This document shows, one piece after another, positions 1 through 12,285 of a stretch of DNA of 64,000 nt. Position 1 is the first letter of the stretch. Every line of letters begins with the position of its first letter. Location of the stretch: positions 24,959,172-25,023,171 of the forward strand of contig JAULJL010000004.1 in the NCBI GenBank assembly GCA_030761205.1, read 5' to 3'. The position numbers and the translations under genes were made by a program. The DNA comes from Fremontodendron californicum (Eukaryota; Streptophyta; Magnoliopsida; Malvales; Malvaceae). The notes under the pieces are model-generated. The model was not told where the DNA came from. It searched no databases and saw nothing but the letters and a program-made list of their open reading frames with translations.

Positions 1-2095
1 TAACTAACCAATTAACAGCAAAATGAATGTGTTTGAGCCTTTACTAATAAGTCCTCCTAAATCATAATTTGTTCAGGTACACTTCTTAAATGTTACTTGC
101 CTAGACCTCATGTACTGGTTTTTAATACAGACGCATATATGTCTGATTTCTATTATGTATATTAAATATTAGTTTAAACTCATTTAAGTAAGAAGCAATA
201 TAAGTTATAAGCCTGAGATAATAGGTTCCCACTTCCCATGAGCAAGGCAATTAAAAGAACAGTAGAGTAGTAATCTGTAAGGTTAGGAAAAATGTTTAAA
301 GTCATTAATAATAATAGTTTAATCTTAGATAAGTTAGTGTCTAAAAAAAATTAAAGGTAATTTGAGTCCTTGTACCTTCTGATTCTGAACTAGATAATTA
401 GGTCTTTTTCATCTTCATGCTCCAAACAAGGCAACAACTCATAAAACTACTTGGTTATACTTCCATATATATATATATATATACTGTTTTGTTTAGTCTT
501 AGTACACCACTCCAAAGTCCTTATTCTTTGTTGAGTAATAGTTCGAGTAAGTCTTGAACGAGAACGTAGATGTGTTTTTTTTCTTGTCTTTTTAACCAAG
601 TAGTTTGTTGCTTGGGACAACCTTACAATCATGAAACAGATTTTATATGGCCAGCTGTTAGAATTTATAGTATAGTAAATAAGCATTTCGTTGGACACGC
701 TCATGAAACAAAACTTCAAAATGGAAAGGAATCCTTGGTTGGTACGCATGGGTGAAACGACTGATAGGATTCATTTGCTCAAGTCATTTGGGCTCGTTTT
801 ATGTGTTTAGGTGTTGCTCATACTCATGATCAAATTGGGGAAGTTAATTTTCTAATGCTTTCTTTCTTTCTTCGGGTTAATTAGTGATACTCATACGAGC
901 CACTAGTGTAGTGATTATTTTGAAGCTGAGCTCCAATTTTCGAGTGGTGTCGTGTGGAACCTTATAAAGCCTAGGTTCCATCACTAAGCTGAATGTATAT
1001 TTGTAAGTGACTGTTGGCTGTTGGCTTGGGGAGGTTCATTTGCTTGGTGGTTGTTTGTTGGCTGTTGGAATATGATTCTTTGATATGCAAATCGAAGACT
1101 TTATTTTTTACTTGATTTTATTTTCTTTTAGTTAGGTTGTAGGTTGTTAACACTTAAACTTGTTCCTCTTAAGCTTTTATTGTGTTGAAATGTTAATTAT
1201 TATGTATTCTTGACACTTAAAAACTTGTATCTTCTAAGTTTGAAACTGTGTTGACACTTCATTGTTATGCATTGTTGAAAATTGAATTGACAAAGTCTGG
1301 AATCGATATAATCGACTTAATCGATTGGATCAAGTCGGTTTTGGTTATGAACATCTAAGATATCTCTATTTACAGTTATTGCATTTACAGCTTCTTGGAC
1401 AATTTAGTTTGTTTATTTTGGTCGATTTCATTAAACTGTAACAAGAAAGAAAAGGAAGAACTTTTTACTATTTTTATTTAATTATATTTTTACCTTTTGA
1501 GCTTAATTCAATAAATATATATTGACAGAACATATACTTTTTAGGTACCTGATGCTAGTATTGCTCCAAATTTGTCACCAATAATAAGGTCTTCAACTTC
1601 TAGTCATTAAGTTAATGAAAATGAAGATGGTAAACTACTTGATTATTTTATTCTTCTATATTGACTTTATTACTTAATTGCTGCACATTGGTTAATATTT
1701 GTCAATTTTATGCAGATGCTGCTCCATAGGAATATTCATGAGATTTGAATTGCTTATTTCACTGTATTATGACTTTAGCTTGCGACTTTTATTTAGCTTG
1801 TAAAAGTTATATAATTAAGATAATTTATTTGTAATTTTATTTTTAATATTATGAAATATTTTGTAGTTTCTTATAATGGATTTTGTACTTTCTTATAATG
1901 GATTTCTTATCTTGGATTAAATTAGAAATATATCAATATTAGTAATTGAAAATATGAAAAAAATTTATTTTTACTCACCTCTATACTGACAATTCATATA
2001 ACAACAAAAAATGTATAGTATACTGATCGAGTAAATCGTCAGTAAATTTACGACAAACTGTCACAATAGGTTAATTGTATATTTTACATTTTAAT
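1..2095. other. AT-rich intergenic stretch, no supported gene
   Basis: No reading frame here resembles a protein; the two short ORFs near 447-755 overlap on opposite strands and look random. At 1544-1730 there is an exon-like pattern: a coding-looking segment ends at a GTAAAC donor-like site (about 1629) and resumes after a TTTATGCAG acceptor-like site just before a short stretch with a stop. Because the CACTA end at 2669 lies just downstream, this could be the tail of a decayed CACTA gene, but that is a guess. A short (AT)n run lies near 466-482. Confidence 0.4.
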
Positions 2096-2669
2096 CTATA
2101 CCGACGGACGCAAAAAATAAAAAAAACCCGTCGGCATATGTATATCAATGGTGTCTATACCGACGGATACAAAATCCGTCGGTATAGATATGGTATCTAT
2201 ATCTACGGCTACAAAATCCGTCCGTATAGATACGGTATCTACCTACGGGTACAAAAGCCGTCGGTATAGATGCGATATCTATACCGACGGATACAAAACC
2301 CGTCGGTATAGATACGGTATATATATCGACGGATACAAAAGCCATCTGTATAGATACGGTATCTATACCTACGGATACAAAAGCCGTCGGTATAGGTAAA
2401 AGCAAAAGGGGTTATCCCAACATAGGCTATACCGACGGTAGTAACATTAGTGACGCCTAAAACTGTCGGTATAGGTTATACATCCTATTCCGACGGTCAC
2501 TTTTTCCGTCGGTATAGGTCTATACCGACGAGGGTTTTACCGTCGCTTAATTTTTTGTCGGAATAGTCATTTTAACCGTCTGTATAGTGTTTTAGGACTT
2601 TTAACGACGAATTTTAGAATTTTACCAAAATTTTTTGGACCGTCACTATATGACAATTTGTTTGTAGTG
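2096..2669. mobile_element. CACTA (En/Spm) transposon end with subterminal repeats
   Basis: The segment ends in TTTGTAGTG at 2661-2669, which read from the other strand is CACTACAAA, the signature terminus of CACTA elements. Immediately inside is a dense set of short motifs around CCGTCGGTATAG and its complement CTATACCGACGG, repeated in both orientations. CACTA elements carry such subterminal repeats as binding sites for their TNPA-like protein. No matching second terminus with the same 3-bp flank was found upstream, so this is a fragment or an element whose left end has decayed. No transposase ORF is recognisable. Confidence 0.65.
2152..2399. repeat. about 42-bp tandem array with internal dyads
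   Basis: Roughly six imperfect copies of a unit of about 42 bases. Each has the layout (ATACCGACGG)-ATACAAAA-(CCGTCGGTAT) followed by AGATACGGTATCT. Both the GACGG/CCGTC arms and the ATAC/GTAT arms are inverted repeats, so each unit can fold on itself. The two 83-86-residue ORFs over this segment are translations of the array (recurring 'GIDTVSI' or 'TDGYKSRRYR') and are not proteins. Later degenerate copies of the motif continue to about 2600. Confidence 0.8.
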
Positions 2670-3269
2670 TCGCTCTTAAAGCACTTTCTTTCTCAAAATC
2701 ACCCACATAGACATGGTATGTTGGGTGGGTATATATATTTTACGGGAAGAAGAATATGTATTTAAATCCAAAATAAATATCGAAGAAAGTGCCAAACACT
2801 AGTAATATAACGAGAAACAATTTAAAAGTTTTGTCAATTTTAAAACTTATGCCAAAGATATTTTTAAGGAAACTTTTATATTTTAAAATATTTAAACTGT
2901 AACAGCTAAAGGTTTGTTTAACTGTTGTTATACTTCTCAAGAGGATTGAGGTTTCTAGTTGCAATCTAAAAACTCATTTGTCATTCCATCTAGAAGTGTT
3001 CATAGGTTCGGTTGAACTTAGCTTATTGACGCTCTCAAAATTTTACCCAAAATTTAATTCGATCTCGCCATGGAAACTAAATTATATTAAAAATAATTAA
3101 AATATTAAATTTTTAATATTTTAATATATTTTAAAATTAATTTTAAATAAAAAAACTATTCATAAAATAATATTATGAGACAAGCTGATCCAAATCCATA
3201 TCCAAAATTCTGCCCACAAATCTAACAAGTAATAGATCTAACCCTGTCCTAAATATGTATATGAAGCTA
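2670..3269. other. AT-rich stretch, nothing recognised
   Basis: Follows the CACTA end. It contains a 74-codon minus-strand ORF (2740-2964) made of low-complexity hydrophobic and aromatic residues; I do not regard it as a gene. Confidence 0.4.
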
Positions 3270-3364
3270 TGTTGAAATTTGTAAAATAAGAAGAATTTAT
3301 ATTTTTCTCCACAATTTACATTGTATCAGTCCAACACTCCAACTTGTTGATTTTTAAGCCAAAA

Positions 3365-3401
<37 letters not shown>

Positions 3402-3573
3402 TAATTCTTTTTTATCCACCTTAAAAGTAATTCCTTTTTCTTATTGATTCCATTCTTAAAAATGGTGTAAACTACTCTAGCCTGCATATTCACCTAAAAT
3501 TTAGAAGGGACAATTAGCGGATCAAAAAGTTTGGGTTGAGTTACTTGAGATTGAATAGTTTTGGTGATGAAGA
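3270..3573. repeat. partial copy 0 of the 1.45-kb tandem unit
   Basis: This stretch matches 7435-7757 and 8880-9210 closely: the same order of a TTGAAATTTGTAAAATAAG-like box, 'CCAACACTCCAACTTGTTG', an (AT)n tract (3367-3397), 'CACCTAAAATTTAGAAG' and 'TTGAATAGTTTTGGTGATGA'. It breaks off at the target site of the solo LTR at 3574, and the unit resumes at 6385, so the LTR landed inside an existing array. Confidence 0.75.
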
Positions 3574-3694
3574 TGTAGATACTTGATTTTGGATACTAAA
3601 GAAAATAAAGTTATTTTACAGAAAATTACACTTCCGAAAATAATAGCAAAGGTAATTCAGAAAAAGTAATAATGTTGCTTCACTAGAAAGCTCG

Positions 3695-3886
3695 TGTTCA
3701 AAACAACTCATGTTCGGAACAACTTTCGTTCAGAACAACTCTTGTTCAGAACAGCTCCTGTTCGGAACATCTTTCGTTCAGAACAGCTCCTGTTAAGAAC
3801 AACTCTTGTTCGGAACAACTTCTGTTTAGAACATCTCATGTTCAGAATAGCTCCTATTCGAAACAACTCATGTTCGAAAACAGTAC
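3695..3886. repeat. 16-bp minisatellite in solo LTR
   Basis: About twelve copies of a 16-base unit of the form TGTTCRGAACAACTCT, with variants in positions 6-7 and 12-16. It lies upstream of the TATA box of the solo LTR, the position of U3 enhancers. The overlapping ORFs on both strands (3694-4020 and 3708-3908) are translations of this repeat. Confidence 0.85.
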
Positions 3887-4298
3887 CTTCTTGGAACAAG
3901 CCATTCACAGAACAACACTCTCATGGAAAAAAACCTACATCGAGAAGTATTCTACATAAGACGTTCCGCTTGATACCACTTCATCGAAGTAGAAGAAGTG
4001 AAAATAACCTAGGAATATGACAGGGTTCTTGGGTTAATTTCACTATTGGGATGTTCTGAAGAGCTTGACTTGGTGGATCAGACACAGAGATAGTTAAAAG
4101 GTCTCCTCTTAACCTTTCCTTGAAGTATGGGTGCTTTTCCCTTTCTTTCAGAACAAATAGTGAACTATTGTTCACTATTTACTATTACCAACAACAATAA
4201 AAACTCCCATCAAACAAAAGATTAATACTTTAGTAACTGACAATCTTCTCCATTATACTTATTAAATACATTTGTTTTGTAACTCCTATTCTGAGACC

Positions 4299-4306
4299 TA
4301 TAAATA
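4299..4306 (+). promoter_or_regulatory. TATA box of the outer solo LTR
   Basis: TATAAATA in the context CCTATAAATAGGAG, followed by a CT-rich stretch (about 4340-4390) that resembles the leader of copia-type LTRs. It gives the plus-strand orientation of this solo LTR. Confidence 0.55.
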
Positions 4307-4391
4307 GGAGTTCTCACAACTCATTTGGGAACTTTTGGCATTTGAGAAAATTTTCTCTCTAAAGTTTTCTCTGCAATTCTCTCTTCTCTAA

Positions 4392-6201
4392 TGTTGGTAT
4401 ATGCCCTAGAGCCAATCGGTTTGTTCATGCATAAACTACCAATAATGCAAACCCATCACTATACCTTAGTGATACAAGGTTTTCCTTCATGTTAGTACGA
4501 TGATAAGGAGTTATTAAGTACTAATCGGATGAAGCCCATGGAACATAATGGCCTTGCAAAGGAATTATATATAATTGTGAGATCCTTATGCATCAAAGCC
4601 ATGTTTATAAAACGGTTCCTGGTCATCGTATTGCCAAGACGGGGCATTGGCAATGCTCAAAGACTAGTACATGTTAAGCCTACTTACTTAGTAAGCAATT
4701 GATCTCACGTGTTGAAGTATAGGAGATACTTAACATGTAGGTGCTTGTCTGTTGAACAAGTTCACTAAACATGACCCGCTGTGAGAACTCCATTTGGTAT
4801 TGTCACTCAAGTGTCTATGAAAACGTTCTCACGTGTCAGTCGTGTAAGTAGTCCTCTAACTTGTGATACCAGGTCATCTTGTATGGAGAGTGTCATACTT
4901 TGATTCCATCACGAACATGTCCCAAACAAGAGTGATCCTTATGGTAGGGTGGTTTTGGGTATGACATGAACCATACGAAGATGGATGAGTGATCCAGAGA
5001 GGATTCACCACTCCAAGTGACATCGGAGACATATCTCATCTATTCTTGACTTAAGTTAACTTGATGGAATATCTGGCCAGAGTATGATGAATTTAGGAGA
5101 AATAGTTTTTTTAAGTTAACAAAGTTAACCAAAGCTACAAGAACTAATATGGATTGAACATGAGTAGATACTGCACCATACTCATGGTCTTTTTAAGATA
5201 TTTGGTGAAAGGACAGAATTACACTGATAGACTGAACACGAAAGGTTATGTTGAGACTAACTTGACTCTCCAATATTTGGGTGGTCATGATGGCTTGCTA
5301 GAGTCCGCTCATGATCTATGAATGTAAATTAATTAGATTAATTTATATTCATTGCCAACATATTAGAAGCCTAATGGGTCACACACAGAAAGGTGAATTA
5401 AGAGATTAAAATGGAAAGAGCCTAATTGATTAATTTGAGAATTTAAATCAATAAGGACTTAATTAAATAGTTTAATTAAGTGGAAGGACTTAAGGGAAAA
5501 TACATAAGAGTTATTGTCCATAGTCCAAATCCTGGAGTGATTGCCGCCCCTTATATAAAGAAACATGTGATAGCCAACCTCCCTATGGCCCCCTAGCCGC
5601 ATATGTGATATGCTTAGAGGCTTTGGTGTCTTCTTGATTTCTTGACTTCCTCCTTGCCTCTTCATGGATTGCTAGGGAGAAAAACGTTTTTCTTTCAAGA
5701 GAGCAAAGGCATAGAGTGAAGAAGAAAGAAGATCAAGATAGTTTTTGTGGTTGGCGCACTAAACCCGGAGAAGCAAGAAAAACATTTTCTTCTTCTTGAT
5801 GCTTATGAAGCATTCGGCCATGGGATGTTTAGATGGGGAGAGGTTCTTGAAACCTAAACTACTAGCATCATTTTCGGCAAGACTCCATTCCTACCTTATG
5901 AAGGTTTTCTTGATCATCTTGTGTGGATTACCGTTAGAGGCCAGACACTTGTGTGGCTTGAAGTCTAGGATTGACAGCTTGGTGTTCAAAATTGAGTGGG
6001 CTGTTTGTAAACTCAATATTACTAGATCTTTGAGTTAAGGTATGATTTCTAATCATATGTATGCTTTATAATTACAAGATCGCATTAAAATTTTACAAGT
6101 ATGATCCTATAAGATTCGACTATCTCTTTGTTTATTTTTCCGCTGTGTTCATGTTCATCTTTAATTCGATTGATGTTTGAGAATGAGGTCGAATCCCAAC
6201 A
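4392..6201. mobile_element. inner solo LTR (Ty1/copia-like), 1810 bp
   Basis: Starts TGTTGGTATATGCCC and ends GAATCCCAACA, giving the 6-base terminal inverted repeat TGTTGG/CCAACA. It is flanked by the perfect 5-bp duplication TCTAA (4387-4391 and 6202-6206). No gag or pol lies inside. The start resembles long LTRs of copia elements common in eudicots, from memory. This is the product of LTR-LTR recombination. It sits inside the leader-like part of an older solo LTR. Confidence 0.85.
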
Positions 6202-6384
6202 TCTAATCCTTTCCTCAACGTTATTTCACCATCTCTCCACTTCCTCCATCTTACTTACCACCACCTGCCGCTGCGCTCAGTGCTTCAGGATCTGCTCCAG
6301 TCTTCTTTTCCGCTGTCTCCCGGCAACATTCTGTTTCACTTGTTTGCAACGCTTTCTCTCTACCAAAGAACCCTCTACTGAAGA

Positions 6385-8984
6385 AATTTCAAATTGTTTT
6401 AAGTTTGAATAATTTCAGTTTGGATTTTTTGAGTTTAATACTTAAGTTATTTAAATATAGATTGTTGGATTCGGATAATTTCAGATTTTATTTTTTAGTC
6501 AAATTAATTTAATTTAAAATCATGTCATATTAGTTTTTTTATCGTCCACATTATATTCATTTTAAATTTGGATTCAGATTATTTCGAATTTGAATTGGAC
6601 ACATTTAAATTGTTTTTCTCTTAATCAAATAAAGTTGGATCTAGTTTGAATTCGAAGAGTTTGATGCATTTTCTAAATTCGATCAACTTACTTGCTCGAT
6701 TTCATATTTTTGTCCAAAACAATAAGATTCATCCTACACGAAATCATGGAAAATCTAGTAATCTAACATAAATATTAAATAAACTATTGATGTAGTTTCG
6801 ACCCGTGCCCCTTTTTCTTTTTTAGGAAGAAAAGAAAAGGAAAAGGAAAGAAAAAGAAAAGAAAGAGAAAGAGAAAAAAGATGAGAAAATTTTGTGTGTT
6901 CGTGTTATTTTTGTATATGTTTAAAGTATTATAAATTTATATAAATTTTTACACGTTAATAATTTGTTTTATCTATATTTTGACACGTTCATGTATTCGT
7001 GTATCATATTATTTTTCGTGTTGTGTTTTAATTATTTTTTTTATGCTGTGTTCGTGTCGTGTTTCAATTCATTTCATATTTTGTATAGTTTCTCATTGTG
7101 AGTCAATTTAGAGAAAATTTTGTGTGTTCGTGTTGTATCTCAGTTCATGACATATTTTGCATAATTTGTCATAGTGATTTAATTTAGAGAAAATTTTATG
7201 TATTCGTGTTCTTTTTTGTGTGTTCAAAATATTTTAAATTTATATAAATTTTTACACGCTAATAATTCATTTTATATAGTTTTTGACACGTTCATGTATT
7301 CGTGTCGTATTCATGTTATTTTTTGTGTCGTGTAGCATTTTAATTATTTTTTCATGTTTTGTTTGTATATATCTTAATTCATCTCATATTTTATTCGTGT
7401 TATTTCTTCGTGTGTTAAGGTCTATAAATTAAGTTTGTTGAAATTCGTTAAATAAGACGAATCTATATTTTTCTCCAGACTTTACATCTGTACCAGTCCA
7501 ACACTCCAACTTGTTGATTTTTAAGCCAAAAGTATATATATTTATAGTCTTAATTCCTTTCCTGTTTTATCCACCTAAAAAGTAATTCATTTCCTGTTTT
7601 ATCCACCTAAAATGTAATTCCTTTCTTTTATTGATTCCATTCTTAAAACTGGTGTAAACTACTCTAGCCTGGATATTCACCTAAAGTTTAGAAGCGACAA
7701 TTAGCGGATCAAATCAAGTTTGGATTGAGTTACTTGAGATTGAATAGTTTTGGTGATGAAAAAAATTCAAATTGTTTTGAGTTTGAATAATTTCTGTTTG
7801 GATTTTTTGAGTTTGATATTCAAATTATCTAACTGTAGATTGTTAGATTCGGATCATTCCAGATTTTATTTTTTAATCAAATTAATTTAATTTAAAATCA
7901 TGTCATACTAGTCTTTTTGATTGTCAGCATTATATTCATTTTAAATTTGAATTAATTTGGATTTAGATCATTTTCGCATTCGGATTTGACACATTTAAAT
8001 TGTTTTTTCTTAATCAAATCAAGTTGGATCTAATTTGAATTCAAGAGTTTGATGAATTTTTTGAATTCGATCAACTTACCTGCTCTATTTCATTTTTTCG
8101 TCCAGAACAATAAGATTCATCCTATACACGATATCATGGAAAATTTAGTAATCTAACAAAAATATAAAATGAACTATTGATGTAGTTTCGACACGTATCC
8201 TTTTTTCTTTATTTTTTTTTTAAGGAAGAAAAAAAAAGATAAAGTAAAGAGAAAGATAAAGATAAAGATAAAGAAAAGAAAAGAAAAGGAAAAAGGGAAG
8301 AAAGGAAAAAAAAGAGAAAGAAAAAAAAAAAACTTATGTCTTCGTTTTTGTGTTTTTTTTTAATGTGTTTAAAATATTATAAATTTATATAAATTTTTAC
8401 AAGTTAATAATTTATTTTATGTACATTTTGACACGTTCATTTATTCGTGTAATGTTCGTGTTATTTTTCGTGTTGTGTTTTAATTATTTTTCCTTTGCTG
8501 TGTTCGTATCGTGTCTCAATTCATTTCATATTTTGATAGTTTGTCATTGTGATTTAATTTAGAGAAAATTTTGTGTGTTCATGTCGTATCTCAGTTCATG
8601 ACATATTTTGTATAATTTGTCATAGTGATTCAATGTAGAGAAAATTTTGTATGTTCGTATTTTTTTTGTGTGTGTTTAAAGCATTTTAAATTTATATAAA
8701 TTTTTACACGTTAATAATTCGTTGTATATAGATTGGGACACATTCATGTATTTGTGTTGTATTCATGTTATTTTTCGTGTCGTGTCGTGTTTTAATTATT
8801 TTCTCATGTTATTTTTGTGTCATTTCTTAATTCATTTTATGTTTTATTCATATTATTTTTTCGTGTGCTAAGGTCTATAAATTAAGTTGGTTGAAATTCG
8901 TAAAATAAGACGAATCTATATTTTTCTCCAGACTTTACATCTCTATCACTCCAACACTTCAACTTGTTGATTTTTAAGCCGAAA

Positions 8985-9030
<46 letters not shown>

Positions 9031-10690
9031 TTAATTCCTTTCCTGTTTTATCCACCAAAAAAGTAATTCCTTTCTTTGATTGATTCCATTCTTAAAACTG
9101 GTGTAAACTACTCTAGCTTGCATATTCACCTAAAGTTTAGAAGTGACAATTAGCGGATCAAATCAAATTTGGATTGAGTTACTTGAGATTGAATAGTTTT
9201 GGTGATAAAGAAAATTCAAATTATTTTGAGTTTGAATCTTTTCAGTTTGAATTTTTTGAGTTTGATACTCAGGTTATATTTTTAAATTTAATACTCAAGT
9301 TATCTAAATATAGATTGTTGGATTTGAATAATTTAGATTTTATTTTTTTATTTAAATTAAATTAATTTAAAATCATGTCATATTAGTTTTTTTATCGTCC
9401 ACCTTATATTAATTTCAAATTTAGGTTAATTTAAATTTAGATAATTTCGAGTTTGGATTGGACAAATTTAAATTGTTGATTTATCTTAATCAAATTAGGT
9501 TGAATCTAATTTGGATTCGAGGAGTTTGATGCGTTTTTTGAATTCGGTCAACTTACCAGCTCTGTTTCATTTTTTCGTCTAAAACAACAAAATTCATCCT
9601 ACATGTTATCAAGGAAAAGCCAGTAATCTAACATTTAACATTAATATAAATGGACTACACAAGGTAATTTGGTGTTGACATGCGTCCACTTCTTTAGTGT
9701 TGACACCTGCCATTTTTTTTAAAAAAAAAAAGAAATAAAAAAAAAAGAAAGAAAGAGAAAAATATTAAAAATATGTGTATTTGTGTTTTTTTTTTTTTAT
9801 GCTTAAGATATTATAAATTTTACACGTTAATAATTCGTTTTATGTCATTTTGACACATTCGTGTATTCATGTTATTTTTTGTGTTGTGTTTTAATTATTT
9901 TTCCTATAATGTGTTTGTGTCTCAATTTATTTTATAAAAATTGTGTGTTCGTGTCATATCTCCATTCATGACGTATTTTGTATAATTTGTCATAGTGATT
10001 CAATTTAGAAAAAAATTTGTATGTTCATGACGTGTTCGTGTTATTTTTGTGTGTGTTCAAAGTATTACAAATTTATATAAATTTTCACACGTTAATAATT
10101 CGTTTTATATAAATTTTGACACGTTCGTGTATTCGTGTCATGTTCATGCTATTTTTCGTGTAGTGTCGTGTAGTGTTTTAATTATTTTCTCATGTTGTGT
10201 TTATGTCGTGTATTCATCCCATTTTTTATTCGTGTTATTTTTTACGTGTTTTTAAAGTATTATAAATTTATATAAATTTTTACACGTTAATAATTCGTTT
10301 TATTTATATTTTGACATGTTTGTGTATTCGTGTCGTATTCATGTTATTTTTCGTGTTGTGTTTTAATTATTTTTCTTATGTTGTGTTTGTATCATGTCTC
10401 AATTCATTCCATATTTTGCATAGTTTGTCATTATGATTCAATTTAGAGAAAAATTTGTTTGTTCGTGTTATTTTTGTGTATGTTCAAAGTATTATAAATT
10501 TAAATAAACTTTTACGCATTAATAATTCGTTTTATATAAATTTTGACACATTCGTGTCGTGTTTATGTTATTTTTCGTGTAGTGTCTTAATTATTTTTTC
10601 ATATTGTATTTTTGTCGTGTCTCAATTCATCCCATATTTGTATAATTGATCATTGTAATTCAATCTTAACTCTAAATTCATTTATTTAAG
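6385..10690. repeat. tandem array of about 1.45-kb units
   Basis: Three long units begin near 6385, 7765 and 9215, each starting with TTCAAATTGTTTTGAGTTTG-like sequence. Each contains, in order, a homopurine tract (6830-6885, 8222-8330, 9718-9762), several cycles of a CGTGTT/GTCGTGTT-rich motif (for example TTTTTCGTGTTGTGTTTTAA), and, in the first two, the end module with 'GGATCAAATCAA' and 'GGTGATGA'. The third unit repeats the CGTGTT module extra times (9840-10660) and lacks the end module. Spacing of the end modules is about 1451 bases. Short ORFs here (9174-9365, 10049-10255, 10455-10649) are low-complexity translations. Confidence 0.75.
8986..9028. repeat. (AT)n microsatellite
   Basis: Uninterrupted alternating TA over 43 bases. 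It occupies the same position in the 1.45-kb unit as the shorter (AT) tract at 3367-3397, so the microsatellite is part of the tandem unit and has changed length between copies. Confidence 0.9.
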
Positions 10691-10809
10691 ATATTAAAAC
10701 ATAAAATATTATTTACATAAATGATAATTATTTAATATGATTTAATTTAAATTTATTTGTGATTGTTAATTTAATTAAAAATTTATAATATTAAAAAATC
10801 CCGACCTGG

Positions 10810-10960
10810 CAATATAGAACATAACACGACACGAAAAAAATAATTAAAATACGACATGACACGAAAAAAATACAAACTCGACATAAATACACGAACATGT
10901 TAAAATTTATATAACACAAATTATTAACACGTCAAAACTTATATAATTATAAAATACTTT
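10810..10960. repeat. inverted copy of the CGTGTT module
   Basis: Reads AACACGACACGAAAAAAATA and ACACGAACATGTTAAAATTT; the complement matches the CGTGTT module at about 10080-10170 and 10290-10380 (order GTTAATAATT, CACGTTCGTGTATT, TTTTCGTGT, TTTTAATTATTTTT). It therefore forms a divergent inverted repeat with the end of the array. Confidence 0.6.
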
Positions 10961-12285
10961 AAACATGATTATGATACGAAAAAATATATAAATACGATAT
11001 AAATATATAACTTATCAAATCTAAATCTACCCAACGAAGTTGGTGAATAATTATTCTAGTAATAACTAATATGAACAACAGTAACTTACTTATTGCAATC
11101 TGGAACACAAAATTTATGCATGTTATATCACGACACGAGTACTCTCCGTACATAAGGGTAATACATGCGAGTAATACGTACTAGATTTTGGCTCAATAAC
11201 TTTTTTGGTCGAAATTTGGCACAATAACTACGAGTGGATGGGAAAAAAAAAGTTGAAAAGATAAAAGAAATAAAGAAAAATAGGTGGAAAGAAAAAAATT
11301 AAATAAAATTTAGAAGAAATGGATATAATTAATTTTAATAGCGTGGATAAATGAAATGAGGAGAGGTTGTGGATGGTCTAGTGAAGGCCTTTTGGGAAAA
11401 GAGGTCGAGGAAATGAGATGAAGAGAGCTAGTTTAGGAAAAAGATGAGGCGATAGGGCAAAGTATACTAAAAAAGGAAATATGTCGATCGGCTGGGGGGA
11501 CTGTGTAGGTTTTTTTAGGTGTTTGAGATAATTTAGGCCGATCAGTTGGACATAGTGTCCATCGGTTTGGCACGCTCCTGACCCGATCCAAAGCCAAAAC
11601 TGCTTGTATGCCTAAGGAAATTTAGACCCAGTCCATTTGTGCTACAAAAGCGTAGCCGATCGGCAATCACTACTGCCGATCAGCTGGCTCGCCTGATTAT
11701 GCTCAATTTCGTTTCATTTGAGAAATTAATAGATTGCTAATTAATCCGGATGCAATGTTTATAGACCCTCACTCTTTTGTCATTTTTTTTCTTCTAAACT
11801 AGAATATGAAAATTAAGTTGTTATGCTAAATAACTAGGTTGTTGTTTATAATGAGTGAATATTAAATTAGTGAGCTTTCCAGAACTGTGGTAAAATTACT
11901 TAAATAAGGTTTGGATTTATATTTGATCAGTGTATAGGTTTATACATTGATAATGTATCTTACGATACCACCTGTTAAAAATTAAGTTGTAGGGTTTAGG
12001 GTAGGGGTTAGTGGTTAGGATTAGGGGATAGTTTTTTTAATAAGGTGTCATTGTAGAATTCATTTAGACTTATACACTGACAATGCATCACATACAAACC
12101 TATAAGGTTTTGTGGTTTTTCCATACATTTTTTAATGGTAATGAATTTAACCTATATTCCATAGTATTTATCTTTTAGTACCTTATTATTATGATCAAAT
12201 TATTCTTTGTATAAATAGATGTAGCAATTTCATATTTAATATATTTCAATGTATTATATGTTGTACAAAAATATACTAATAACAT
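10961..12285. other. repeat-poor flank left of the Tat element
   Basis: No gene recognised. Contains scattered GCCGATCGGC-like short palindromes at 11470-11690, and at 11992-12030 a run related to (TTTAGGG)n in the context TAGGGTTTAGGGTAGGGGTTAG. The last five bases, AACAT (12281-12285), are the target duplication of the retrotransposon that follows. Confidence 0.45.

Larger units (their letters stand above)
3574..6379. mobile_element. outer solo LTR, interrupted by a second solo LTR
   Basis: Flanked by GAAGA at 3569-3573 and 6380-6384, which restores a continuous 1.45-kb repeat unit when the insert is removed. It starts TGTAGATACTTG; the far end reads CCTCTACT, one base away from the CTACA expected as complement of TGTAG. 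Without the nested insert its length is about 991 bases, typical of an LTR. It holds a TATA box at 4299-4306 followed by a CT-rich leader-like segment, as expected for U3-R. No internal coding region is present. The mutated last base keeps this below certainty. Confidence 0.55.

Noticed and set aside
2145..2405. Open frames of 83-86 codons on both strands
   Set aside because: They are translations of the 42-bp dyad array; the same phrase repeats on both strands.
3694..4020. 108-codon ORF with repeated NNFRSEQL-type text
   Set aside because: It is the translation of the 16-bp minisatellite, open in more than one frame.
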